A stretch of 64,000 bases of DNA from Corallococcus sp. EGB. GTDB lineage: Bacteria; Myxococcota; Myxococcia; Myxococcales; Myxococcaceae. The position numbers and the translations under genes were made by a program. The stretch is from assembly GCF_019968905.1 (NCBI RefSeq), contig NZ_CP079946.1:7909356-7973355 (forward strand), read 5' to 3'. Each line of letters starts with the position of its first letter. Position 1 is the stretch's first letter. The notes beneath the pieces were generated by a model. It was not told the origin of the DNA. It searched no databases and worked only from the letters and a program-made list of their open reading frames with translations. Of this stretch, positions 55,742 to 64,000 are shown piece by piece.

Positions 55742-56503
55742 ATGAAGACCGTCTTGATCACCGGCTGCTCGTCCGGCTTCGGCCTCGACACCGCCCGCTC
55801 CTTCCTCGAGCGCGGATGGAGGGTCATCGCCACGATGCGCACGCCTCGCGAGGACGTGCTGCCCCGCTCCGAGCACCTGCGCGTGCTCCCGCTCGACGTC
55901 ACCGACCCGGCGAGCATCCGCGCGCTGGTGGAGGCCGCCGGCCCCATCGACGTGCTGGTCAACAACGCGGGGGTCGGCCTGATGAGCATCTTCGAAGGCA
56001 CGCCGATGGAGACGGTCCGCAACACCTTCGAGACGAACACCTTCGGCGCGATGGCCCTGACGCAGGCGTTCCTGCCCCGGTTCCGGGAGCAGAAGGCGGG
56101 GGTCATCGTGAACGTCTCGTCGGGCACGACGTTCAGGCCGCTCCCGCTGCTGTCCGTCTACACGGCGAGCAAGGCCGCCCTCAACGCGTTCACCGAGTCG
56201 CTCGCGCTGGAGCTCCAGCCCTTCGGCGTGAGGGTGAGCCTGGTGATTCCGGGGCGCTCCCCGGAGACGCCCTTCGCCCAGAACGCGCAGGCCCGGACGC
56301 AGGACCAGGGCGTCACCGTCCCCGAGGCGTACGCCGGCTTCGTGCGGAGCATCTTCGAGCAGAGGACGGCGCACGCCTCGGGACCGGTCACCCGGTCGCT
56401 CGACGTGGTGGAGGCCATCTGGCGCGCGGTGAACGACCCCTCGAGCCCGGTCCGGCTGCCCGCGGGCGCGGACGCCGTGGCGATGGCGGCCGGGGCGAAC
56501 TGA
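55742..56503 (+). CDS. Short-chain dehydrogenase/reductase
   Basis: A 253-residue classical SDR: TGCSSGFGLDTARSFLERGW for the cofactor loop, VLVNNAGVGLMS, VIVNVSSGTTF with the catalytic Ser and YTASKAALNAF with Tyr and Lys. It should be NADP-linked and reduce a carbonyl or oxidise an alcohol; the substrate is open. AGGA lies about seven bases before ATG. It is divergent from the AraC regulator, its probable controller. Confidence 0.92.
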   Translation: MKTVLITGCSSGFGLDTARSFLERGWRVIATMRTPREDVLPRSEHLRVLPLDVTDPASIRALVEAAGPIDVLVNNAGVGLMSIFEGTPMETVRNTFETNTFGAMALTQAFLPRFREQKAGVIVNVSSGTTFRPLPLLSVYTASKAALNAFTESLALELQPFGVRVSLVIPGRSPETPFAQNAQARTQDQGVTVPEAYAGFVRSIFEQRTAHASGPVTRSLDVVEAIWRAVNDPSSPVRLPAGADAVAMAAGAN

Positions 56504-56610
56504 GCCCGGGGGACGTGCTTCAAGCGCAATGATTCCTGGGATATCCGTGTCGATCCACCGCGCGGCCATTCGTCGTGCGGTGGGAGCACCCCACGCCAGG
56601 AGTCATCGCC

Positions 56611-57036
56611 ATGCGCTTCATGCTCATCCCCCGCCCCTCCACCCTCGAGCCCACGCACTCGGAAGCGCCCTTCGACGAGGCCGTCTTCATCGCGCAGATG
56701 AAGTACAACGAGGAGATGCACAAGGCCGGCGTGCTCATCGCCTCCGAGGGCCTCAGCCCCTCCCCGGGCGCGCACGTCATCTTCAAGGGCGGCAAGTCCA
56801 CGGTGAAGGATGGCCCCTACGCGGAGACCAAGGAGCTCATCGGCGGCTTCTACGTGCTGGAGGTGAAGTCGAAGGAAGAGGCCATCGAATGGGCCCGCCG
56901 CTATCCGGGCGGCATGGGCAACGACGACGTGATGGAGATCCGCCCCCTCACCGGCGCCAGCGACATCCCTCCGGAGCTGGTGGCGCTCATCGAAAAGGTG
57001 GCGCCCACCTGGAGCCAGACCTTCAAGGAGTCGTGA
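56611..57036 (+). CDS. YciI/DGPF-domain protein
   Basis: A 141-residue protein of the YCII-related (DGPF) family: MRFMLIPRPSTLEP, MKYNEEMHKAGVLIASEGLS and the signature VKDGPYAETKELIGGFYVLE, then EAIEWARRYPG. Such proteins are often next to ECF sigma factors, but none is here. Function is unknown; the fold is a ferredoxin-like dimer. AGGAG lies eight bases before ATG. Confidence 0.9.
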   Translation: MRFMLIPRPSTLEPTHSEAPFDEAVFIAQMKYNEEMHKAGVLIASEGLSPSPGAHVIFKGGKSTVKDGPYAETKELIGGFYVLEVKSKEEAIEWARRYPGGMGNDDVMEIRPLTGASDIPPELVALIEKVAPTWSQTFKES

Positions 57037-57219
57037 CCCGGCCGTGACGCCCCGCTGCGTGGTGAATGGCCTTGATGCGCCCAGGTACCGAGGCAGCGCG
57101 GACGTGGCGGCCACGTCGCTCAAATGCCATGAGTTCGACATGCGCGCCGTCCTCGACGCCCCGGCCTCGCGCAAGGTCATCGTGCTGAAGGGCTCCTCCG
57201 TCTACGACTCCCAGGAGTC

Positions 57220-58131
57220 ATGCCCTACCGCCTCCCGAAGCCCCTCACCGCCATCTGCCTCCTCTGCGCGAGCGTCACCGCGCAGGCGGCCTCCTCCTCG
57301 GAGATTGCTCCGGGGGTGAGGCCCCTGCTGGAGACCGCGCAGGCCATCAACAACGGGCTCACCCAGACGAGCTACGCGTACACGCAGGCGCCGGACGGCC
57401 AGCCGCTCGTCCAGAAGCAGGACGGCGGCTGGACGGCGTACACGGACTGCTCGGGATGGGTGAGCTACCTGATGGGCAAGGCGCTGCCCTCGCAGTACGC
57501 GGCGGTGATGAAGTTCAAGGCGGAGCAGTTCCCGCGCGAGACCCGACGGAGCTGGCCGCGCGCCTTCGTCTGGGAGGCCTGGTTCCACGCCCTGGGCGAA
57601 TCGCCGGCTCCGGGCGCGGCCTTCACGCAGGTGACGGACCTCCGGCGGACGCGGCCGGGAGACGTCATCGCGTGGTGTCTGGGGGACTGGTGTGACGCCG
57701 GTCGCCTCCAGGCGCTCAAGAGCGCCAGGGGCCTGCACAAGGACACCGGCCACGTCGTGCTGGTGATGGGGCCCGCGAAGCAGGTGTCCCCCGCGAGCGA
57801 CGGCACGCCCGCGGTCTACGCGGTGCCGGTGCTCGACGCGTCGGACCTGAAGCACCACGCGGCGGAGGGCACGTCCGTGCTGCCCCTGAAGGCCGTGCGC
57901 GGCTACGACGGCTGCGGAGCGGGCGCGAAGGACTACGACGCGCACGCGTACCAGCCCGGCCAGACGCCCACCTGCGGCGGCGTGGGCCCGGGCGCCATCT
58001 ACTTCCAGGTGGACGCGCGGGGCGCCCCGCTGCGCTTCCAGTTCGGGCCCCGGGACGACTTCCACCCGAAGCCGCCGAACCAGGGGCGCATCTCCATCGG
58101 CCGCCCGGTGGCGCAGGCGCCCGCGCGCTGA
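57220..58131 (+). CDS. Secreted NlpC/P60-like cysteine peptidase candidate
   Basis: A 303-residue protein with a signal peptide (MPYRLPKPLTAICLLCASVT, cut near AQA). The core looks like NlpC/P60: the nucleophile in YTDCSGWVSYLMG near residue 77, then RRTRPGDVIAWC, and the His in DTGHVVLVMG near residue 185. This order is the usual Cys-His arrangement of cell-wall endopeptidases. Extra paired cysteines (WCLGDWC, GCGAG, TCGG) could form disulfides. ATG 57220 has GGAG about three bases upstream. A role in peptidoglycan turnover is inferred. Confidence 0.7.
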   Translation: MPYRLPKPLTAICLLCASVTAQAASSSEIAPGVRPLLETAQAINNGLTQTSYAYTQAPDGQPLVQKQDGGWTAYTDCSGWVSYLMGKALPSQYAAVMKFKAEQFPRETRRSWPRAFVWEAWFHALGESPAPGAAFTQVTDLRRTRPGDVIAWCLGDWCDAGRLQALKSARGLHKDTGHVVLVMGPAKQVSPASDGTPAVYAVPVLDASDLKHHAAEGTSVLPLKAVRGYDGCGAGAKDYDAHAYQPGQTPTCGGVGPGAIYFQVDARGAPLRFQFGPRDDFHPKPPNQGRISIGRPVAQAPAR

Positions 58132-58170
58132 CGCCTCCCCGCCCCGGGCCGCGTCTATACTGTCGCGCGC

Positions 58171-59337
58171 ATGGCCACCCTGCCCGCCCCCGCGCTCGAA
58201 GCCTCCGAGGCCCCGGCCCCCCTGCGCTTCCAGGGGCTGTGGCTCTTCTCGCCCCGGGCGGACCTGAGCATCCTGCTCTTGCCCGCGCTGCTGCTCCTCG
58301 CCTGCGTGTGGCTCGCGGGCGTCACCGGCGAGGGCTCGCAGGGGTTCGCCCAGCTCCTCGGCCGGTGGACGTCGCAGTACGTCTTCCTCAACGGCACCCA
58401 CGTCATCCTGACCTTCCTGCTGGTGGGCACCCGGCGCGAATTGCTGCACACCACGCCCTCCCAGTTCCGGCTGCTCGTGGGCGGCTCGTCGGCGGTGTTC
58501 GCGCTCACCACCGGGCTGCTCTGGTACGCGGACGCCCACGCGCCGCTCCTCGCGCTGCTCTTGGGCGCGGGCATCCACGTCCTCGCCGCGCACCACACGC
58601 TGTCGCAGGTGAAGGGGCTGTGGGCGCTGCACGGCCTCCGGGCCCGCGCCGCGGGCGCCCCGCCCCTCTCCGAAGCCGAGCGCACGCTCCAGCGCCAGTT
58701 CGTCCCCGTCGCGCTGACGCTGATGATGATCCGCTCGCTGGGCCTGCCCGTCACCAGCGCCCTGGGCTCGCGGCCGATGATCAACATCGGGCAGGCGGAA
58801 GCCGGCTCCCTGCCGCACGGCCTCACCTGGGTGCTGCTCGCCGCCTGGGGCGTCTATGCCGCGAGGCTGGTGCTCGCGCTGCGCGGGCCCCCGGGACAGA
58901 GCGGCCCCCGGCGCGTGTACCTCCTGTCGCACGTGGCGGTGGTGGCGGTGTACCTCGTGTGGCCGCTGTGGGGCGCGGTCCTGAGCGCGGGCATCCACGG
59001 CCTGGAGTACTTCTTCCTCACCGGCCGGATGCTCCAGCCCACGCCCTCGGAAGCAACGGCCCGCCTGCGGGGCCCGCGCGTGTGGGCGGCGATGGTGGCC
59101 ATCATGACGCCCATCATCCTGGTGGGCGTGGCCAACAGCCCCTTCGTCACGCTGGTGGATGGCGTGACGCACGGCGCGGCCACGGCCTTCTTCCTGAGGC
59201 AGCAGCCCCTGTGGTCGCTGGGCGTCATCGCCACCAACGGGGTGGTGCTGGCGCACTACTTCGCGGACGCGTTCCTCTACCGCTTCCGCATCCCCCGCGT
59301 GCGCGAGGTGACGCTCCCCCGCCTGGGCCTGGGCTGA
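58171..59337 (+). CDS. Polytopic membrane protein, uncharacterised
   Basis: A 388-residue membrane protein with about nine hydrophobic segments, among them LSILLLPALLLLACVWLAGV, YVFLNGTHVILTFLLVG, LLALLLGAGIHVLAAHHTLS and VWAAMVAIMTPIILVGVANS. Conserved-looking His residues lie in or near the helices (NGTHVI, AAHHTLSQVKG, GIHGLEYFFL, VVLAHYFADAFLYR), which recalls metal- or haem-binding membrane enzymes of the desaturase-like kind, but no family can be named. It begins 39 bases after the NlpC-like gene. Confidence 0.7.
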   Translation: MATLPAPALEASEAPAPLRFQGLWLFSPRADLSILLLPALLLLACVWLAGVTGEGSQGFAQLLGRWTSQYVFLNGTHVILTFLLVGTRRELLHTTPSQFRLLVGGSSAVFALTTGLLWYADAHAPLLALLLGAGIHVLAAHHTLSQVKGLWALHGLRARAAGAPPLSEAERTLQRQFVPVALTLMMIRSLGLPVTSALGSRPMINIGQAEAGSLPHGLTWVLLAAWGVYAARLVLALRGPPGQSGPRRVYLLSHVAVVAVYLVWPLWGAVLSAGIHGLEYFFLTGRMLQPTPSEATARLRGPRVWAAMVAIMTPIILVGVANSPFVTLVDGVTHGAATAFFLRQQPLWSLGVIATNGVVLAHYFADAFLYRFRIPRVREVTLPRLGLG

Positions 59338-59367
59338 AAGCCTCCCCGCTCGCCCTCCAGGCTTCGC

Positions 59368-61002
59368 GTGAGCCCCGCCTTTTCCCGCGCCGCCCGGGAG
59401 GGTAAGCACCAGGGCGTGAAGACTCCGGCCGCCGAGAACCTCCCGCCCCCGTCCGACACCGACACGGCCTTGCCGCCCGACGTCTCCGTGGAGGACGTGC
59501 GCCGCGCCACGGCGCTCCTGAGCACGGTCGCCGAGCACCGCGTGCTCCTGCACCACCTCCCCCAGGAGGACCACCACGCGCTGATGGCCGCCGCGGGCCG
59601 GCTCATCCACCCGGACAAGGCCACGAAGTCGCGGATGGTGAACGCGCTCCGCAAGGAGAAGAAGGACGTCCTGCGCGCCAACGACCGCGCCGTGCGCTCC
59701 AGCACGGAGATCCGCGTGCTGCGCAAGGCGCCCGTGCTCACCCTGCCCGTGCTTCCCGCGCCGCCACCGGAGGCCGCGCCCGAGCGCCTGCTGGAGGTGC
59801 CGCGCAAGTGCTACGTGTGCAAGGAGGAGTTCCGCAAGGTCCACTTCTTCTACGACGCCATGTGCATCCCGTGCGGGGACCTGAACTACGCCCGGCGCAC
59901 GCAGCGCGCGGACCTCACCGGCCAGGTGGCGCTCATCACCGGCGCGCGGGTGAAGATTGGCTTCCAGGCGTCGCTGATGCTGCTGCGCTCGGGGGCGACG
60001 GTCATCGCCACCACGCGCTTCCCCCAGGACGCGGTGCACCGCTACGCGCGCGAGCCGGACTTCGCGGACTGGGCCCACCGGCTCCACGTGCACGGCCTGG
60101 ACCTGAGGCACGCGCCCAGCGTGGAGCTGTTCGCGCGCCACATCGAACAGACGCACGAGCGGCTGGACGTCCTCATCAACAACGCCGCGCAGACCGTGCG
60201 CCGGCCGCCGGGCTTCTACCAGCACCTCCTGGACGGCGAGCTGCGCGACGTGGGCACCCTGGCCCCCCGGCTGCGCCCGCTGCTCGCGGGACACGAGGCC
60301 TGCATCGCCGCGCTCCGTCCCGCGCTGGGCCCGGGGGACTCGGGCAACCCGGCGCTGCCCGTCGCGAGCTGGCGCAGCAACGATCCGGCGCTGGGCATCC
60401 ACTCATCCGCGGCGCTGTCGCTGGTGCCCTACGCCATGGAGCAGGAGGGGGACACGCGCGCCCTCTTCCCTGAAGGAAGGCTGGACGCGGACCTCCAGCA
60501 GGTGGACCTGCGGGCCACGAACTCCTGGCGCCTCAAGCTGTCCGAGGTGCGCACCGCGGAGATGCTGGAGGTGCACCTGGTGAACGCGGTGGCGCCCTTC
60601 ATCCTGTGCGGCAAGCTCAAGCCGCTGATGCTGAAGGACCGCTCGAAACCGGGCCACATCGTCAACGTGTCCGCCATGGAGGGCAGCTTCTCCCGCTGGA
60701 CGAAGACGGACCGGCACCCGCACACCAACATGGCCAAGGCCGCCCTGAACATGATGACGCTCACCTCCGCGCCGGACTACGCGAAGGGCCGCATCTTCAT
60801 GAACGCGGTGGACACCGGCTGGGTCACCGACGAAGACCCCGCCCGCTTCGCCGAGCGCAAGACGCAGGAGCTGGACTTCCAGCCCCCGCTGGACATCGTG
60901 GACGGGGCCGCGCGCGTCGTGGACCCGGTCATGACCGCCGTGAACACCGGCGAGTGCGTCTGGGGCAACTTCTTCAAGGACTACCGCCCCACGGACTGGT
61001 GA
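59368..61002 (+). CDS. SDR-like protein fused to an N-terminal zinc-knuckle region
   Basis: A 544-residue protein. The first 120 residues are helical and charged (DVRRATALLSTVAEHRVLLH, LIHPDKATKSRMVNALRKEK, recalling J-domain-like helices with HPD). A four-Cys knuckle follows (CYVCKEEFRK...CIPC). The rest is an SDR-type Rossmann fold: VALITGARVKIGFQASLMLL, VLINNAAQT and HIVNVSAMEGSFS. At the catalytic YxxxK site it reads TNMAKAALN, with Thr in place of Tyr. The start is taken as GTG 59368; GTG 59416 is possible. It may bind NAD(P) without normal SDR chemistry. Confidence 0.75.
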   Translation: MSPAFSRAAREGKHQGVKTPAAENLPPPSDTDTALPPDVSVEDVRRATALLSTVAEHRVLLHHLPQEDHHALMAAAGRLIHPDKATKSRMVNALRKEKKDVLRANDRAVRSSTEIRVLRKAPVLTLPVLPAPPPEAAPERLLEVPRKCYVCKEEFRKVHFFYDAMCIPCGDLNYARRTQRADLTGQVALITGARVKIGFQASLMLLRSGATVIATTRFPQDAVHRYAREPDFADWAHRLHVHGLDLRHAPSVELFARHIEQTHERLDVLINNAAQTVRRPPGFYQHLLDGELRDVGTLAPRLRPLLAGHEACIAALRPALGPGDSGNPALPVASWRSNDPALGIHSSAALSLVPYAMEQEGDTRALFPEGRLDADLQQVDLRATNSWRLKLSEVRTAEMLEVHLVNAVAPFILCGKLKPLMLKDRSKPGHIVNVSAMEGSFSRWTKTDRHPHTNMAKAALNMMTLTSAPDYAKGRIFMNAVDTGWVTDEDPARFAERKTQELDFQPPLDIVDGAARVVDPVMTAVNTGECVWGNFFKDYRPTDW

Positions 61003-61030
61003 CGCCCCGGGGCCGCCGCATGGGTTGATT

Positions 61031-61092
61031 GAATTCCAGGCTTTGCGAATCTGTCCACCGGCATGCGGGCAGGTTCGCAAGGCCCTGGATTC
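61031..61092 (+). promoter_or_regulatory. Long leader hairpin upstream of ileS
   Basis: Bases 61031-61056 pair with 61067-61092 around a 10-base loop in a stem of about 24 pairs with two single-base bulges and a few G-U pairs. It ends 40 bases before the ileS start and is not followed by a T tract, so it looks more like an RNA leader element than a terminator. Confidence 0.55.
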
Positions 61093-61111
61093 ACTGCCAA
61101 AAGCCCGGGCC

Positions 61112-61132
61112 GGTGGTATCAAGCACGCCACC
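61112..61132 (+). promoter_or_regulatory. Start-site hairpin of ileS
   Basis: GGTGG (61112-61116) can pair with CCACC (61128-61132), which directly abuts the ATG at 61133. No Shine-Dalgarno is seen in this leader, so the hairpin could hide the start and control initiation. Confidence 0.35.
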
Positions 61133-64000
61133 ATGCCTGAAACGCCTTCGCCCCTGTTCAACGCGGTCCCCGTGGAGATGGACTTCCCGGCCGAGGAGCG
61201 CCGCATCCTGGCCTTCTGGAAGGAGCGCCGCATCTTCGAAAAGTCGCTCCAGGCGAACGAAGGCAAGCCTCCCTTCGTCTTCTACGAGGGCCCGCCCACG
61301 GCGAACGGCCTGCCGCACAACGGCCACGTCCTCACGCGCGTCATCAAGGACCTGTTCCCCCGCTACCAGACCATGCGAGGCCACTACGTGCCGCGCAAGG
61401 CGGGCTGGGACACGCACGGCCTGCCGGTGGAGGTGGAGGTGGAGAAGGAGCTCCGCATCCACGGCAAGGCGGAGATTGAGAAGTACGGCGTGGAGCCCTT
61501 CACGGAGCGCTGCATCGAGTCCGTGTTCCGCTACACCTCCGAGTGGGAGAAGCTGACCGAGCGCATCGGCTTCTGGGTGGACCTCAACGAGGCCTACGTC
61601 ACCTACCACCGGGGCTTCGTGCAGAGCGTGTGGTGGGCGCTCTCCGAGCTCTACAAGAAGGGCCTGCTGTACCAGGGTCACAAGGTCGTGTGGTGGTGGC
61701 CGCGCGGCGGCACCGCGCTGTCCGCGGCCGAGGTGGGCCTGGGCTACAAGACGGTGGACGACCCCAGCGTCTACGTGGCCTTCCCGCTGCGCGACGCGCC
61801 GGACACGGCGCTGCTCATCTGGACGACGACGCCCTGGACGCTGCCGTCCAACATGTACGCGGCCGTCAACCCGTCCGTGGACTACGTCACCGTGGACGCG
61901 GGCGACCGCAAGCTCATCCTCGCCGCCGCGCTGCGCGAGGAGCTGGCCAAGAAGCTGAAGAAGGACCTGCCGGTGCTGGCCACGCAGAAGGGCAGCGACC
62001 TGGTGGGCAAGCGCTACACGCCCCCCTTCGACACGTACTTCGCGAAGGATGCGGACACCACGCTGCCGCTGAAGGACGGCGGCCAGGACACGGTGGGCTG
62101 GCGCGTGATTCCGGCGGACTTCGTCACGCTGGACAGCGGCACGGGCATCGTCCACACGGCGCCCGCCTTCGGCGAGGACGACTACCGGGCCTACCGCAAG
62201 GACGCCGCGCGCTTCCAGGATCCGGACGCGCTCGGCATGCGCTGCGCGGTGAAGCCGGACGGCACCTTCTCGGAGGAGGTGCCGCTCGTCGCCGGCCGCT
62301 TCGTGAAGGACGCGGACAAGGACCTGCAGCGCAACCTGAAGGAGCGCGGGCTGCTCATCCACACGGAGCAGTACCGCCACGAGTACCCCTTCTGCTGGCG
62401 CGCGGACGAGGACCCGCTCATCCAGTACGCCCGCCCCGCCTGGTACATCCGCACCACCTCCGTCATCGAGCAGGCCCAGGCGAACAACCAGCAGGTCAAC
62501 TGGATCCCGGAGAACATCAAGGACGGCCGCTTCGGCGACTTCCTCGCCAACAACGTGGACTGGGCCCTGTCGCGCGAGCGCTACTGGGGCACGCCGCTGC
62601 CCCTGTGGATCCACTCGGAGACGGGGGAGACGGAGGCCGTGGCCTCCATCGCGGAGCTGCGCCAGAAGCCGGGCAACAACGTGGCCGCCGTGGAGGCGGA
62701 GCTGAAGGCGTTCCTCGCCGGCAAGCCGCACGAGTCCAACGCGGAGCACCTGCTGGTCCACAAGCCGTGGATCGACAAGGTGACGTATGAGAAGCCCGGC
62801 TCCGGCGGGAAGTTCCAGCGCGTCCCGGAAGTGGTGGACGTGTGGTTCGACTCCGGCTGCATGCCCTTCGCGCAGTGGGGCTTCCCGCACGCGGAAGGCA
62901 GCCGTGAGACGTTCAACCGCGCGTTCCCCGCGGACTTCATCTCGGAGGCCATCGACCAGACGCGCGGCTGGTTCTACTCGCTGCTCATGGTCAGCACGCT
63001 CCTCTTCGACGAGGAGACCCAGAAGCGCATCGGCCTGACGCCGAAGCGGGACTGGCCCATGCCGTACAAGAGCTGCATCGTGCTGGGCCACGTCTCCGAC
63101 AAGGAGGGCAAGAAGGAGTCCAAGTCCAAGGGCAACTACACCCCGCCGGAGATCATCCTGGACGAGGTGCGCATGGACTTCGCGGTGCTCACCGCCGCGG
63201 AGGCCGGCGTCCCCGCGGAGCCCGGCGTGGCGCTCATCGCGCGCGAGGACCTGGAGGGCCTGGACACGCAGGAGGGCGCGAAGGTGCAGCTCTTCCGCCC
63301 GGACCGGCCGGGCGCGCCCGTCACGGTGACGCTGAAGGTGCACAAGAAGCTCAAGCGCCGCGTGGTGCTGCTCGCGCCGCAGGAGCTGCAGCAGCTGGAC
63401 GTGAAGGCCTCCGCGCGCGGCGTGGACGTGATGCCGGTGGAGGTGCCCCGGCTGCCTGCCACGGAGCGCGTGGTGCTCAAGGACCCCGCCACCAAGGCGC
63501 CCGGCGCGGACGCGTTCCGGTGGTTCTTCTACGCGGCCAGCCCCACCTGGTCCAACACGCGCCACTCGCTGGCGAACGTGCGGCTGTTGCAGAAGGACTT
63601 CCAGGTCAAGCTGCGCAACGTCTACTCGTTCTTCACCATCTACGCGAACATCGACGGCTTCAACCCGGCGAAGGGCAACGCGGGCTCCACGGAGGCCCCG
63701 TGGCTGGCCATCCGCAAGAGCCAGGGCTGGCGCGAGGTGAAGGCCCGGCCGGTGCTGGACCGGTGGATCCTCTCCGAGGTGCAGCTCACCCTGCGCGACG
63801 TGGCCAGGGCGCTGGACACGTATCAGGTGTACGACGCGGCCCAGCGGATGGTGGCGCTGGTGGACGCGCTGTCCAACTGGTACCTGCGCCGCAGCCGCGA
63901 GCGCTTCTGGGCGCCGGGCTTCGAGCAGGACAAGCAGGACGCGTACTTCACGCTCTACGAGGCGCTGACGACCATCACCGCGCTGTCCGCGCCCTTCATC
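61133..64000 (+). CDS. ileS: Isoleucyl-tRNA synthetase (3' truncated by window end)
   Basis: The first 956 residues of a class I tRNA synthetase; the frame runs past base 64000. The HIGH motif is HNGH (62-65, in GLPHNGHVLTRVIKDLFPRY). The editing domain has LIWTTTPWTLPSN and GTGIVHTAPAFGEDDY. WFDSGCMPFAQWG and ISEAIDQTRGWFYSLL precede the KMSKS equivalent KESKS (661-665). The eukaryote-like type 2 enzyme, often mupirocin-resistant, has this form. Between KSKGNYTPPEIILDE and GADAFRWFFYAASPTWSNTR lie about 120 residues where other enzymes have about 11. It loads isoleucine on tRNA-Ile. Confidence 0.96.
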   Translation, partial: MPETPSPLFNAVPVEMDFPAEERRILAFWKERRIFEKSLQANEGKPPFVFYEGPPTANGLPHNGHVLTRVIKDLFPRYQTMRGHYVPRKAGWDTHGLPVEVEVEKELRIHGKAEIEKYGVEPFTERCIESVFRYTSEWEKLTERIGFWVDLNEAYVTYHRGFVQSVWWALSELYKKGLLYQGHKVVWWWPRGGTALSAAEVGLGYKTVDDPSVYVAFPLRDAPDTALLIWTTTPWTLPSNMYAAVNPSVDYVTVDAGDRKLILAAALREELAKKLKKDLPVLATQKGSDLVGKRYTPPFDTYFAKDADTTLPLKDGGQDTVGWRVIPADFVTLDSGTGIVHTAPAFGEDDYRAYRKDAARFQDPDALGMRCAVKPDGTFSEEVPLVAGRFVKDADKDLQRNLKERGLLIHTEQYRHEYPFCWRADEDPLIQYARPAWYIRTTSVIEQAQANNQQVNWIPENIKDGRFGDFLANNVDWALSRERYWGTPLPLWIHSETGETEAVASIAELRQKPGNNVAAVEAELKAFLAGKPHESNAEHLLVHKPWIDKVTYEKPGSGGKFQRVPEVVDVWFDSGCMPFAQWGFPHAEGSRETFNRAFPADFISEAIDQTRGWFYSLLMVSTLLFDEETQKRIGLTPKRDWPMPYKSCIVLGHVSDKEGKKESKSKGNYTPPEIILDEVRMDFAVLTAAEAGVPAEPGVALIAREDLEGLDTQEGAKVQLFRPDRPGAPVTVTLKVHKKLKRRVVLLAPQELQQLDVKASARGVDVMPVEVPRLPATERVVLKDPATKAPGADAFRWFFYAASPTWSNTRHSLANVRLLQKDFQVKLRNVYSFFTIYANIDGFNPAKGNAGSTEAPWLAIRKSQGWREVKARPVLDRWILSEVQLTLRDVARALDTYQVYDAAQRMVALVDALSNWYLRRSRERFWAPGFEQDKQDAYFTLYEALTTITALSAPFI

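Noticed and set aside
57202-60402. 1066-residue leftward frame
   Set aside because: It is antisense to three well-supported genes and has no recognisable domain.
61071-61092. tRNA T-arm-like sequence (GGTTCGCAA)
   Set aside because: No acceptor or anticodon arm can be built around it; it is one arm of the long leader hairpin.
61114-61132. Confident T-box riboswitch call for ileS
   Set aside because: Only a UGGU and a nearby hairpin fit. The full T-box consensus (AGGGUGGNACCGCG) and a clear specifier loop are missing, so it is left as a finding only.

Overview
The window is about 70% G+C, gene-dense, and coded with the strong third-position G/C bias of a myxobacterium. Many predicted secreted lipoproteins (lipoboxes such as LVGAC, LAAC, FAVAC), a large Hanks-type Ser/Thr kinase with TPRs, pseudo-receiver proteins, an adenylation-thiolation-reductase enzyme and a eukaryote-like isoleucyl-tRNA synthetase all fit the Cystobacterineae (Corallococcus/Myxococcus-like). 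The genus is an inference from gene content, not from a marker-gene comparison.

Layout. 1-7 kb: end of a GNAT acetyltransferase, a zinc-ribbon membrane protein, a YkgJ-type cysteine-cluster protein overlapping a YheT-like hydrolase, a secreted barrel-like protein, a C-rich 32/36-bp tandem repeat (about 4.5-4.98 kb), then an IPT-type lipoprotein overlapping a second barrel-like protein. 7-15 kb: a pseudo-receiver; an XPB-type helicase overlapping a Bax1/DUF790 nuclease; an XRE regulator divergent from a second pseudo-receiver; a metallophosphoesterase; two tandem DUF418 membrane proteins. 15-28 kb: M4 metallopeptidase lipoprotein, quinone oxidoreductase, A-T-R enzyme, exonuclease/phosphatase-family protein, XdhC plus a MocA-like protein, RpiA, AI-2E-type permease, VOC protein. 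28-34 kb: a four-gene unit of a WxxDF-motif protein, two vWA proteins with acidic/His tails, and a P1B metal ATPase with a His-rich N-terminus. 34-41.5 kb: serine dehydratase, TPR kinase divergent from a C39-like cysteine-peptidase candidate, a palindromic repeat array, and a GntR-type regulator. 41.5-46.6 kb: degraded alginate-lyase-like pseudogene next to a GH6 cellulase, a PUA/EVE-like HNH endonuclease, and a tandem NTF2-like lipoprotein.

46.7-49.8 kb is the most interesting locus: a compact class III-like lanthipeptide operon. It has a 41-residue precursor with two SxxSxxC motifs, a terminator-like hairpin, a lyase-kinase synthetase that stops after the kinase, and a separately encoded zinc-ligand-less LanC-like cyclase. 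A penicillin-acylase-family lipoprotein follows at 49.9 kb.

52-64 kb: YceI protein, Cys-rich lipoprotein, RecX overlapping an AraC regulator divergent from an SDR, YciI-like protein, NlpC/P60-like secreted protein, polytopic membrane protein, an SDR-like fusion lacking the catalytic Tyr, and ileS, which runs off the end of the window and has a roughly 110-residue insertion after its KMSKS-equivalent. No tRNA, rRNA, insertion sequence or CRISPR array was recognised.
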